Shown: positions 42,312-50,427 of the stretch, piece by piece
Layout of the letters: every line of letters starts with the position of its first letter
Numbering within the stretch: the stretch's first letter is position 1
Assembly: GCA_001411745.2 (NCBI GenBank)
Contig: LIQB01000008.1
Coordinates: forward strand, 62,001 to 126,000
Direction of reading: 5' to 3'
From: Psychrobacter glacincola
GTDB taxonomy: Bacteria; Pseudomonadota; Gammaproteobacteria; Pseudomonadales; Moraxellaceae
Length of the DNA stretch: 64,000 nucleotides
Program-made: the position numbers and the translations under genes
The notes under the pieces: generated by a model
The model's database searches: none
What the model saw: only the letters and a program-made list of their open reading frames with translations
Told to the model about the DNA's origin: nothing

Positions 42312-43574
42312 ATGCAAAATCAAATCTTCGAGCTCCAGTACGCACTTGATACATTTTACTTTTTAATGTGCGGGGCGCTCGTCATGTGGATGGCAGCAGG
42401 CTTCACCATGTTAGAAGCTGGACTCGTCCGCTCAAAAAACACCGTTGAGATTTTAACCAAAAATATCGCACTTTTTGCCACAGCTTGTACCATGTACATG
42501 ATATGCGGCTATGCCATTATGTATGGTGGCAACCTATTCTTGAGCGGTATCGCGGGTAATGAAACGCTGGTAGCAGATGCTCTAGCAGCCTCCGCTGAAA
42601 ACGGCTTTGACGGTGATTCTGTTTACTCCGCTGCGTCTGATTTTTTCTTCCAAGTGGTATTTGTTGCAACCTGTATGTCAATCGTTTCAGGAGCGGTGGC
42701 TGAGCGCATGAAGCTGTGGTCGTTCTTATTATTTGCTGTGGTGATGACTGGTGTCATTTATCCATTAGAGGGTAGCTGGACGTGGGGTGGCAATGATGTA
42801 TTTGGGATGTTCAATTTAGGCGACATGGGTTTTTCTGATTTTGCAGGTTCTGGTATCGTCCATATGGCGGGTGCTGCGGCTGCATTAGCAGGGGTATTAT
42901 TATTAGGTGCACGTAAAGGCAAGTATGGCCCTAATGGTGAAATACGCGCCATTCCAGGTGCTAACTTACCACTGGCAGCGCTTGGAACACTTATTCTCTG
43001 GATGGGTTGGTTCGGTTTCAATGGCGGCTCGGTGCTAAAACTGGGTGATATTGCCAGTGCTAACTCGGTTGCTATGGTCTTTTTAAATACCAATGCAGCA
43101 GCGGCAGGCGGTGCAATTGGTGCTTTAATAATAGCACGCATCATCTTTGGCAAAGCTGACTTAACCATGCTCTTAAATGGTGCACTCGCAGGATTAGTCG
43201 CTATCACAGCAGAACCATCAACCCCATCTGCATTACAAGCAACACTGTTTGGTTTGATCGCTGGCGTTATCGTTGTGCTATCTATCTTAGCATTGGATAA
43301 AATAAAAATAGATGATCCAGTGGGTGCTATCTCAGTTCATGGTGTAGTCGGTCTGTTCGGTCTACTTATCGTACCAATTACCAACCCAGCAGCATCGTTC
43401 GTAGGTCAGATTGCTGGTGCAGCCACTATCTTTACTTGGGTATTCATCGCCAGCTTAATCACTTGGGCAGTTATCAAATTAGTGATTGGTCTGCGTATCT
43501 CTGAAGAAGATGAGTATGAAGGTGCGGATATAGCAGAGTGCGGTATGGAAGCCTATCCAGAATTTGTGAGATAA
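42312..43574 (+). CDS. amtB: Ammonium transporter
   Basis: Ammonia/ammonium channel of the Amt/Rh family, 420 residues with eleven membrane helices. The twin-histidine pore residues are in HMAGAAAALAGVLLLGARKG and VGAISVHGVVGLFGLL, and the phenylalanine gate region includes WMGWFGFNGGS. A stretch of polar residues around 85-105 (ETLVADALAASAENGFDGDSVY) is the periplasmic loop. The mature end EDEYEGADIAECGMEAYPEF is typical. GGGGGA provides the ribosome-binding site; it follows glnK by 75 bases and is closed by a 17-bp terminator. Confidence 0.97.
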   Translation: MQNQIFELQYALDTFYFLMCGALVMWMAAGFTMLEAGLVRSKNTVEILTKNIALFATACTMYMICGYAIMYGGNLFLSGIAGNETLVADALAASAENGFDGDSVYSAASDFFFQVVFVATCMSIVSGAVAERMKLWSFLLFAVVMTGVIYPLEGSWTWGGNDVFGMFNLGDMGFSDFAGSGIVHMAGAAAALAGVLLLGARKGKYGPNGEIRAIPGANLPLAALGTLILWMGWFGFNGGSVLKLGDIASANSVAMVFLNTNAAAAGGAIGALIIARIIFGKADLTMLLNGALAGLVAITAEPSTPSALQATLFGLIAGVIVVLSILALDKIKIDDPVGAISVHGVVGLFGLLIVPITNPAASFVGQIAGAATIFTWVFIASLITWAVIKLVIGLRISEEDEYEGADIAECGMEAYPEFVR

Positions 43575-43605
43575 GCTCTTAAACCAATATTAAAATATAT
43601 GTACT

Positions 43606-43643
43606 AAAAATCCCGCAATACCAAAAGGTATTGCGGGATTTTT
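43606..43643. terminator. Perfect 17-bp terminator between amtB and the DUF2147 gene
   Basis: ATCCCGCAATACC (preceded by AAAA) and GGTATTGCGGGAT (followed by TTTT) form an unbroken stem around AAAA. It serves both amtB (plus) and the convergent DUF2147 gene (minus). Confidence 0.92.
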
Positions 43644-43685
43644 ATTTATCAATATTAGGTCTAATACTAAAAATAAACGATAGGT

Positions 43686-44069
43686 TTATTTCTTTTTCCA
43701 CGTTTGACTGCGTGAGAATGGACCGATATAACCTTTTAGATTTAAGGTGTTGCCACTCAAGTTTGCGGTCATACGATAGTCTTTGCCTTTTTCAGGATCA
43801 GTGATCGTACCACCACTATATTTGCCACCACCATCAGACTTTAAACCTTTAATAATGGTCGTACCAACGTGCTTTTTACCTTTGGCTGAGTTGGTAGCGA
43901 TAAGCGTACCTGTTAGTACACCGTTTGACTCAGTAATCTTTACGGTACCTTTTGGCTTACCTTCATCAAATGTCTGCCACGTGGTATTGGCCAAAGGATC
44001 AGCGGCGAATGCCATGCTTGCTAAACTGATACCTGCAACAGCTAGAGTGGTTTTGGTAAATAATTTCAT
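43686..44069 (-). CDS. DUF2147-like exported protein
   Basis: Protein of 127 residues. A signal peptide (MKLFTKTTLAVAGISLASMA, cut after AFA) is followed by a small beta-rich domain with the pattern of DUF2147 (TWQTFDEGKPKGTVKITESNG near the start, IIKGLKSDGGGKYSGGTITDPEKGKDY in the middle, GYIGPFSRSQTWKK at the end). The function of this periplasmic family is not established. Start set at ATG 44069 after AGGGA; the frame upstream to 44090 has no signal-like start. Confidence 0.8.
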   Translation of the reverse strand: MKLFTKTTLAVAGISLASMAFAADPLANTTWQTFDEGKPKGTVKITESNGVLTGTLIATNSAKGKKHVGTTIIKGLKSDGGGKYSGGTITDPEKGKDYRMTANLSGNTLNLKGYIGPFSRSQTWKKK

Positions 44070-44326
44070 AGACTGATTCCCTTCATACAATGATTACTCG
44101 AAACGTTATGTTTCTGATCTCCTAGGCTTATCCTTCGCTAAAATCCCTATTAACAGCTATGCGACTTTCTACTCTTTGGAAGTGATTAGCGCATCTAAAA
44201 AAACTGCTCATCAAAATTTTATACGACATAAGCGATGTCTTGACTCATTATAAGCAATTTTAAGCTTTTGCCTAGTAATTTTTTTATAGTTTATTATTTC
44301 TATAAAAATTGAACTATATCAAATAG

Positions 44327-44590
44327 TTATAAAAAAGGATTGTCGATATTTTTATCCAACCGGTCATCTTTTTCTTTTGACTTATGCTGACTATTATTGT
44401 AAATGGAATTATTTTCAAATGCCTGAATAATCTTGCTTGTTAGTTCATGTAACTGTTGTGCTTGCTCATATCCAGTAGCATCAAGAGTCAAATCAATATC
44501 GCCATATATAATAATTTTATCTGTTTGGTTTTCGATGACCAGCTCACCAATTTGCATGCTTTGGTGGTCATTGGCAAATGGATCAATCAT
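44327..44590 (-). CDS. Small acidic hypothetical protein
   Basis: Protein of 87 residues, preceded by AAGGAGAATCAA, a strong ribosome-binding site. The first 60 residues look folded (MQIGELVIENQTDKIIIYGDIDLTLDATGYEQAQQLHELTSKI is an alternating strand/helix pattern with IIIYGDIDLT), while the end (NNSQHKSKEKDDRLDKNIDNPF) is charged and likely disordered. I do not recognise a named family. It stands between the DUF2147 gene and the nuclease gene. Confidence 0.65.
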   Translation of the reverse strand: MIDPFANDHQSMQIGELVIENQTDKIIIYGDIDLTLDATGYEQAQQLHELTSKIIQAFENNSIYNNSQHKSKEKDDRLDKNIDNPFL

Positions 44591-44677
44591 TTGATTCTCC
44601 TTTTTATTAACAATATCTTGCGTAATTTTTGGATTTTTTGTACCTTTTATTATATATAGACTCGTGTCATAAAGGCA

Positions 44678-45571
44678 TTATGCTTGCAATTGGGCGATTA
44701 CCCACTCAAGAATCGCCCAAACAAACAGCATCCAAGCCGGCTCTTCTGTTGGCTCATCCGGCAACTCGGAGCTTTCACCCGCCTTTAATGGCAGATCAAA
44801 TGCCTGTGTTTTGGTTTTGGCATCCAAGACGGGCAGCACATCGATACCAATCCTGGTCGAGAGTTCATCAACACTAATAACCTCTATGCGCTCTGACTCA
44901 TCATTGGGTGCATAATAGACCCCTGCTTGATTAATCGCTGGTATGTAGACGGCTTTGAAAAAATGGCTGGGCACCAGTACACGATCTGCCAGTTGCTTGG
45001 TTGTTTTGCCAGTAAAGGCTACTCCTGTAATGCTATAAACCTCTCCATATTGCTGGGTCAAATAGCGAGTGGCTGATTCAATATTACGCCAGATATAGCG
45101 ATTGTTGCGCGGTGACTGCGGGGCGATATTGGCAAGACTAAAGCTATCATATTGTTGACTGCGATTCGCCATATCGGCATTGGGTGCTAAGTGCCCGCGA
45201 TCATAGCCAGAGCCTGAATAGTCGGACAATGAGGCGCGTGCGGATTTTGGTAACCTACTTTCTTCATGAAAGCTGTCTTCACGATCGATTTCTTTGGCTT
45301 GTTGTAAACGCTTGCGATCCAAATATTCTGCCGACCAAAGCGGCGTACGCGACACGCCAGAATACATAACGGCAAAACCATCCATGCATAAAGCTTGGGT
45401 TTTGTTGCTTAGCTTGGCATTGATAAACTCAGGATATACACCGCCATAAAAAGACTCACTACACTGAGTAAAGTCATCAGCATGCGCTGAAGTTATACTT
45501 ACGACCACCGCCATCACGGTCATTGTAATACTGTTTTTCAAACGGGCATTGAGCCTACCGAAACTTATCAT
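44678..45571 (-). CDS. Exported DNA/RNA non-specific endonuclease
   Basis: NucA/NUC1-type beta-beta-alpha-metal nuclease of 297 residues. The active-site motif is YDRGHLAPNADM (about 125-136; the His is the general base), followed by NIAPQSPRNNRYIWRNIE, where the metal-binding Asn occurs. A signal peptide (TMTVMAVVVSITSAHA) is present at residues 16-31 after a basic start. An Ala/Glu/Pro-rich hinge and a hydrophobic C-terminus (PAWMLFVWAILEWVIAQLQA) are unusual for the family and might hold the enzyme at a membrane. Scavenging of nucleic acid is the likely role. Confidence 0.85.
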   Translation of the reverse strand: MISFGRLNARLKNSITMTVMAVVVSITSAHADDFTQCSESFYGGVYPEFINAKLSNKTQALCMDGFAVMYSGVSRTPLWSAEYLDRKRLQQAKEIDREDSFHEESRLPKSARASLSDYSGSGYDRGHLAPNADMANRSQQYDSFSLANIAPQSPRNNRYIWRNIESATRYLTQQYGEVYSITGVAFTGKTTKQLADRVLVPSHFFKAVYIPAINQAGVYYAPNDESERIEVISVDELSTRIGIDVLPVLDAKTKTQAFDLPLKAGESSELPDEPTEEPAWMLFVWAILEWVIAQLQA

Positions 45572-45655
45572 TCAACTTTCAACCATCTATGCTTGTCATT
45601 ACGTATACGCTATCGTAGCAGGCGTTTGTAAATAAAGAAAGATAAGGTGCAAGTC

Positions 45656-45684
45656 GTGACATTCTAGACAGTATCCGCTATACT
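45656..45684 (+). promoter_or_regulatory. Promoter of tRNA-Ser
   Basis: GTGACA and TATACT are separated by exactly 17 bases, and the -10 ends 15 bases before the mature tRNA, the right distance for a short 5' leader. Confidence 0.7.
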
Positions 45685-45699
45685 AAGCCGTCTAAAAAC

Positions 45700-45790
45700 G
45701 GTGAAGTGGGTGAGTGGCTGAAACCGCACGCCTGGAAAGTGTGTATGCGTTAATAGCGTATCGAGGGTTCGAATCCCTCCTTCACCGCCA
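45700..45790 (+). tRNA. tRNA-Ser (GGA)
   Basis: 91 bases including an encoded CCA. The acceptor arms are GGTGAAG and CTTCACC, discriminator G; the anticodon loop reads CTGGAAA with GGA; a long variable arm (about 15 bases, with TGTATGCGTTAATAGCGTA) precedes the T arm GGGTTCGAATCCC. These are the marks of a class II serine tRNA. It sits between the nuclease gene and the accessory cluster. Confidence 0.96.
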
Positions 45791-45959
45791 ATCTTATTCT
45801 GCTTAATCAAAGCCTCTAGCTTTTCCCATCTGTTCAAACAACTCCGAAATACCTTTTAATCCAAAACACTTTCTGAAATTTTTAATTACAAGCCTCTTTT
45901 TGGCTTAATTTATTTGCCTATGTCATTTTGTAACCTTTTATTTATTACCTTCCTCTCGC

Positions 45960-46685
45960 TTACGCTCCTCCCGCACCTTTACTTGATGTTTCGCTATTTT
46001 CTACCAACATCGCAGCAGCCGTTTTTTTGAGTATCGCCCACTGCGCATCGTCGACATAGATGCCTTCTTTCCATGCGCACTGATGCGTTTCAAATAGCTC
46101 ATCTGTCGATATTTTACGATTGAAATGCTGTGTATCCTGTTCAATATCAAAATTTTGGGTCGCAATTTCAATAATCATATCATTAGTATTATAATTGGCT
46201 TGTGCTTGGTCAAAAAAGTATAAATCAGGATACACAAAACCTTGATTTAACGTAAATAATGTATGCTTGGGCACAGAGCCATTGTCCCATTTAGCTAAAC
46301 AAGCAAAGCCTTTGGCAGCCAGCCCCACCAGCTCGCTATAAGCCAACCAGCGGTTATGACAGTTCTGTAAATAAATATGAAAATGCGCTAAATCACCCAT
46401 TTTTTCCAGAGCATAGTCAATGATAGTCGGCAAGTGACAAGCCAAGCTGCTACCATGCAAATCTAAACGAATAGCGCCGTCTTCTTGATAGACGATATCG
46501 GTTGGCGTATCGTGCTCGGTTAAGATATACGGACTGGCATTATTAAAGTGTCTGATACCGTCCAAGCCCGCCATCTGTAACTCAGCGACCATAGTAGCAA
46601 TCACATCCGCTTCGCCTACTTCACGGTGCATCCCAGTAAAGGCTTTGTGTACTATCGTCACGATTTCATTATGCGATACGATCAT
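45960..46685 (-). CDS. DUF3726-like protein
   Basis: Protein of 241 residues beginning MIVSHNEIVTIVHKAF, with an N-terminal helical region followed by GLDGIRHFNNA, which resembles the DUF3726 family as I remember it. A mid region (LALEKMGDLAHFHIYLQNCHNRWLAYSELVGLAAKGFACLA in essence: cysteine-rich helix with CHNRW) and a C-terminal acidic region follow. No catalytic motif is recognised. GGAGG lies inside the end of the upstream 579-aa gene, eight bases before this ATG, and the two frames overlap by 17 bases, so translation is coupled. Confidence 0.5.
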   Translation of the reverse strand: MIVSHNEIVTIVHKAFTGMHREVGEADVIATMVAELQMAGLDGIRHFNNASPYILTEHDTPTDIVYQEDGAIRLDLHGSSLACHLPTIIDYALEKMGDLAHFHIYLQNCHNRWLAYSELVGLAAKGFACLAKWDNGSVPKHTLFTLNQGFVYPDLYFFDQAQANYNTNDMIIEIATQNFDIEQDTQHFNRKISTDELFETHQCAWKEGIYVDDAQWAILKKTAAAMLVENSETSSKGAGGA

Positions 46686-48408
46686 GAGTCAAACCTCCCT
46701 GCTCTTTCGATAAATCGGGTAATAAAGGAAACAGCCATTCATCACTATGCACTTCTGCAAACAAAGGCGCACCTTGAAACAAGGTTATCCGCACCCAGCG
46801 ATCTGATCTGGGATCGAACTTGGTGGCACCAAACATCGATAATTTACACCGTAATAGATGCATGGGTAATGCGGTTTTATGCAAGACATTCATCTGAATA
46901 TCGCCCAGTGGCTTATGTCCCATTGTCCAAACGCGGCGCGCAATCGAGCGATATTTTGGCTGATTTAAGATGAACTCTGAAATGAGCTGCTGTGGATCGG
47001 TGGGTTTCAACGCGAGATACAGCTTATTTGCTTGCCGTGCGATGTCTAATGCAAGCTCACGATCAGCACCCGGTTCTTGCCCGCGCACGCCCATTCTTGG
47101 CTCTTCTTTATCCACCGAACGATACCAAAACCAATGGCTATTATCGGGCTGGCTAAAATCAATATTAATCGCCCACTGATAATGTAGCTCTAATACATCG
47201 ATTAAATCTTGGATCACCTTGCCTTTCGGTAGCGATAGCGTTTCATCGGCATTTATTTTTTCTTGAAACGCATCGACACGCTCAGGATAAAGCTCCATCA
47301 AGCAAGAGATAATTACCTCTTGGCTCTCAAGGCTTAGATGATGGTGAACTTGTAAGAACTCCGCCCATGTACTGTAGTGATTAATGGTTACCATCAAATT
47401 ATTTTGTAATACGGCTAATTCTGCAACGACCGCTTCATTGAGTTTGATTTGCGACTCATTGATGGTAACAATCTCGCTAAAATGCTGAATAGCACGTTTG
47501 ATTAAACTGGCAAAATATGCGGTTTTTTTGGGTTCAATCTGGCAGATCAGTGTTACTTGCAACGCTTCTTCACGGGTAGTTAGCCATTGATCGACGACAC
47601 AAGGATGGTTGATTAGATACGGTGCCATGCCCAGACCGGTGGCGTTACCAACTCCCAAGTAACGCTTAATCTCTGGATGCAGCGCAGCGGCGTTGCTACC
47701 GCCTTTTTGCTTTGCCAAATAATCGACCCAATCTAAGCTAAACTCACGCAGCAAGTACACGGCACACATCTGCGCTCGAAAGGATTGATCAAAATCTGCA
47801 CTGTGATCTAACGGTTTAAAGTCATAAATACCAAACTTACCATTGCCATAGACGGCAGTAGTGCGCAATATATAACCCACTTGCGCGAGTATATCTAAAT
47901 CTGGTTGCTGACCAATGGCGAGTGAGCTAACGATATGATCAAAGACCCGTACGCTCTTATTTGCTCGTGCCAGCACCATCACCATATTAGAGTTGCGACC
48001 TGCTTCTTGCAGCGGTACGTTGGCTTGTAGATTACCCAGTAATTCCTCACTTATCTCACCAAAGACCAAACCAAAGGTCACATCCCATTTTTGGGCAATC
48101 ACCCTATCATTACGCTCTTCATCAGCCAACTCATTACAAAACACCACCAGATGATACAGATGCTCTGGAGTATTGAGGCGATAAATCACCGTGCCATAGC
48201 CTTGCTCATCCAAATCCCACAAATGGGTACTGAACATCCATTGCTCTCTATCAATCTTACGCAGTAACGTGCGCACAAAGCTAATGCGAGTTTGATGCAT
48301 CGCGCCCAACCTTTCTGCATTCATAATCACGTCACGAGTACGAAATTCAGTGCTCAGTTGAGGCGGCTTGACGTTAATGCTTTCATTATTTGCATGAATC
48401 ATATTCAT
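46669..48408 (-). CDS. Conserved-looking 579-aa protein of unknown function
   Basis: Soluble protein without signal peptide or membrane helices. It is mostly helical with many His, Tyr and Trp; visible pieces are MHQTRISFVRTLLRKIDREQWMF near residue 38, VARANKSVRVFDHIVSSL, GNGKFGIYDFKPLD (about 215), SHWFWYRSVDKEEPRMGVRGQEPGAD (about 440) and SIARRVWTMGHKPLGDIQMNVL. The last two look like conserved loops and could bind a ligand, but I know no family for them. It is co-transcribed with the BCCT gene upstream (126 bases) and overlaps the DUF3726-like gene. Confidence 0.7.
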   Translation of the reverse strand: MNMIHANNESINVKPPQLSTEFRTRDVIMNAERLGAMHQTRISFVRTLLRKIDREQWMFSTHLWDLDEQGYGTVIYRLNTPEHLYHLVVFCNELADEERNDRVIAQKWDVTFGLVFGEISEELLGNLQANVPLQEAGRNSNMVMVLARANKSVRVFDHIVSSLAIGQQPDLDILAQVGYILRTTAVYGNGKFGIYDFKPLDHSADFDQSFRAQMCAVYLLREFSLDWVDYLAKQKGGSNAAALHPEIKRYLGVGNATGLGMAPYLINHPCVVDQWLTTREEALQVTLICQIEPKKTAYFASLIKRAIQHFSEIVTINESQIKLNEAVVAELAVLQNNLMVTINHYSTWAEFLQVHHHLSLESQEVIISCLMELYPERVDAFQEKINADETLSLPKGKVIQDLIDVLELHYQWAINIDFSQPDNSHWFWYRSVDKEEPRMGVRGQEPGADRELALDIARQANKLYLALKPTDPQQLISEFILNQPKYRSIARRVWTMGHKPLGDIQMNVLHKTALPMHLLRCKLSMFGATKFDPRSDRWVRITLFQGAPLFAEVHSDEWLFPLLPDLSKEQGGLTHDRIA

Positions 48409-48534
48409 AATTTCACTACCTTACCTAATATATTGAGCCAGCAGCTTTGTTAATAATGCCAATGATGATATCTATCGGTAAATAAGTATTCAGCCGTTTT
48501 GAGGATCGTTGTTTTGACCTTGACCGTTTGGTAA

Positions 48535-50220
48535 TCAATCAGTTTTTTGAGTAAGCTTTTCCTTAGCGAGCTTTTCTTCGCTAATTTTATGTCTTACCTC
48601 TACCTGATTAGGTCGATACAAGTCTTGCTCTCGCGCCATTTGCTGGGCAATTTGTGGCCCGTTCCATAGCGATGGCAGCAGGATAAAGGAGACAGGCACA
48701 GCGGTAATCACGATAAAAGACTGCAATGCTGTCACGCCACCTGAACCAAGCGAGATTAAAACAATCGCTGTTACACCCATCATGATGCCCCAAAAGGTAC
48801 GAATCATGGCGTTTGGCTCACGCTCGCCACTGATGACGACGCTGATGGTATAGGTCATCGAATCGCCTGTCGTGACGATAAAAACGGTGGTTAAAATTAG
48901 AAATAATATCGAGGTCATTAAAGGAAAGGGTAATTGCTGGGTAACGGCTAATAGTGCACCAGGTAAGTTAAAGCCTTCAAACGCGCTACTGACACTGCCC
49001 GGATTGGCAATCTCAAACGCCAGACCCGAACCACCAACGACGGTGAACCAAAAGCAAGTCACGAGCGGCGCAATGATACAAACCGTGGTAATCAATTGAC
49101 GAATCGTACGACCTCGTGAGATACGAGCAATAAATATCGCCATCATCGGGCCATAACCCAAAAACCAACCCCAAAAGAACACGGTCCAACCGCCAAGCCA
49201 GCCTTCATCACCGCGAAAAGTGGCCATCGGAATAAAGTTATCGACCATCGTGCCGACACCTTGAATATAACCATTGACGATAAAATTGGTCGGTCCAAAT
49301 ATCAAAATAAAGACCATCAGCGCAACTGCCAAGATGACATTAAAGCGGCTGAGCAATTGCATGCCTCGAGCAAGACCACTGATCGCTGATAAGGTATAAA
49401 GCGCAATCGCGAATATGATAATGATAAGCTGGGTGGCAAAAGTATCAGGAATACCAAACAATTTATTCAGTGCATAGCTGGTTTGCAAGCCCAAGAAACC
49501 AATAGGACCGATAGTGCCAGCAGCAACTGCCACGATACAGCAAGCATCGATAATCGCGCCCGTTTGACCCGTGAGTACGCGCTCACCAAACATAGGATAA
49601 AGAAGTGTGCGAGGTTTCAGCGGCAAGCCTTTGTCATAATGCAAATGCATGACCACAATCGCAGTCAAACTGCCGACAATCGACCACGCCAAAAATCCCC
49701 AATGCATAAAAGATTGTGATAAGGCGTTAAATGCTTGTTGTTGCAAGTCTGGTGACTCACCGTATAAAGGAGGCGCTGACACGAAATGAGCAATAGGCTC
49801 TGCCGCCGCCCAAAAAACCCCACCGCCAGCCAACAATGTACAAAACAGGATGGCCATCCACTTGAAATTGTCCATTTCAGGCTTTGGTAAGTTGCCCAAA
49901 ATTACACGACCCGTGCGACCTGCACCAACCGCTAAAGCGATGACGAAAGTAGCGAGAAGCAAAATTTGCCAAAAAGGACCAAAGATATTGGCCGACCATT
50001 TAAAACCAACATCCACGATCGTTGCTAACTGTGCTTCTGCAAAAATCGCCATGAGCACAAAAATCGTAATAAACCCACCACTATACCAAAAGGCAGGATT
50101 TTTTAGCCCCAACGCATCAATATCGACAGCAGCTGGTACAGCGCTGACCTTATCCGCTGTGCTATTGGCAGCGTTTGAGCGTCCTTGCTCACCTTGGTTA
50201 AGTCCCTTTAAATCGGCCAT
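48535..50220 (-). CDS. BCCT family transporter
   Basis: Betaine/choline/carnitine-type transporter of 561 residues with twelve membrane segments. The family core is seen as WAAAEPIAHFVSAPPLYG (about 145), IDACCIVAVAAGTIGPIGFLG (sodium/substrate unit about 225), and GGWTVFFWGWFLGYGPMMAIFIARISRGRTIRQLI (about 355). In betaine carriers the segment reads WGWWISW-P with Trp lining the substrate box; here it is WGWFLGYGP, so the aromatic cage differs and the substrate is probably not plain glycine betaine. GGAG precedes the ATG. The promoter region carries 15-bp tandem repeats. Confidence 0.85.
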   Translation of the reverse strand: MADLKGLNQGEQGRSNAANSTADKVSAVPAAVDIDALGLKNPAFWYSGGFITIFVLMAIFAEAQLATIVDVGFKWSANIFGPFWQILLLATFVIALAVGAGRTGRVILGNLPKPEMDNFKWMAILFCTLLAGGGVFWAAAEPIAHFVSAPPLYGESPDLQQQAFNALSQSFMHWGFLAWSIVGSLTAIVVMHLHYDKGLPLKPRTLLYPMFGERVLTGQTGAIIDACCIVAVAAGTIGPIGFLGLQTSYALNKLFGIPDTFATQLIIIIFAIALYTLSAISGLARGMQLLSRFNVILAVALMVFILIFGPTNFIVNGYIQGVGTMVDNFIPMATFRGDEGWLGGWTVFFWGWFLGYGPMMAIFIARISRGRTIRQLITTVCIIAPLVTCFWFTVVGGSGLAFEIANPGSVSSAFEGFNLPGALLAVTQQLPFPLMTSILFLILTTVFIVTTGDSMTYTISVVISGEREPNAMIRTFWGIMMGVTAIVLISLGSGGVTALQSFIVITAVPVSFILLPSLWNGPQIAQQMAREQDLYRPNQVEVRHKISEEKLAKEKLTQKTD

Positions 50221-50305
50221 GATGTGGCTCCATATTCTAACGTTTCGTTATTTAGATCAGACGTATAACAATGAGGATATAACCAGATAACCTCACTATA
50301 TTATT

Positions 50306-50365
50306 TATTTCAAAGCTACTTACTTCAAAGCTATGTATTTCAAAACTGTCTATTTCAAATAGCTG
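50306..50365. repeat. Four 15-bp tandem repeats upstream of the BCCT gene
   Basis: Units start at 50306, 50321, 50336 and 50351: TATTTCAAAGCTACT, TACTTCAAAGCTATG, TATTTCAAAACTGTC, TATTTCAAATAGCTG. TA(T/C)TTCAAA is kept in all four with an exact 15-base period. This lies 86-145 bases before the BCCT start codon, in the place of a regulator-binding array. Confidence 0.7.
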
Positions 50366-50367
50366 TG

Positions 50368-50396
50368 CGCTATAAAACGATTGTCGTCTTATAGCG
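50368..50396. terminator. 29-bp interrupted palindrome next to the tandem repeats
   Basis: CGCTATAA and TTATAGCG flank an inner ACGA/TCGT pair, with one mismatch between and a 3-base loop. ATTTTT follows on the plus strand. It can be the 3' hairpin of the dipeptidase-like gene, which ends 31 bases away, or part of the BCCT control region. Confidence 0.45.
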
Positions 50397-50427
50397 ATTT
50401 TTAGCGATGACTTGCTAGAATTATCCT

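Noticed and set aside
42758..43207. 149-codon frame antisense to amtB
   Set aside because: Its Ala/Pro-rich translation is the mirror of the amtB Gly/Ala codons; amtB itself is certain.
50306..50365. Short CRISPR-like array
   Set aside because: Units are contiguous 15-base repeats with no spacers and no cas genes nearby, so it is a tandem repeat.
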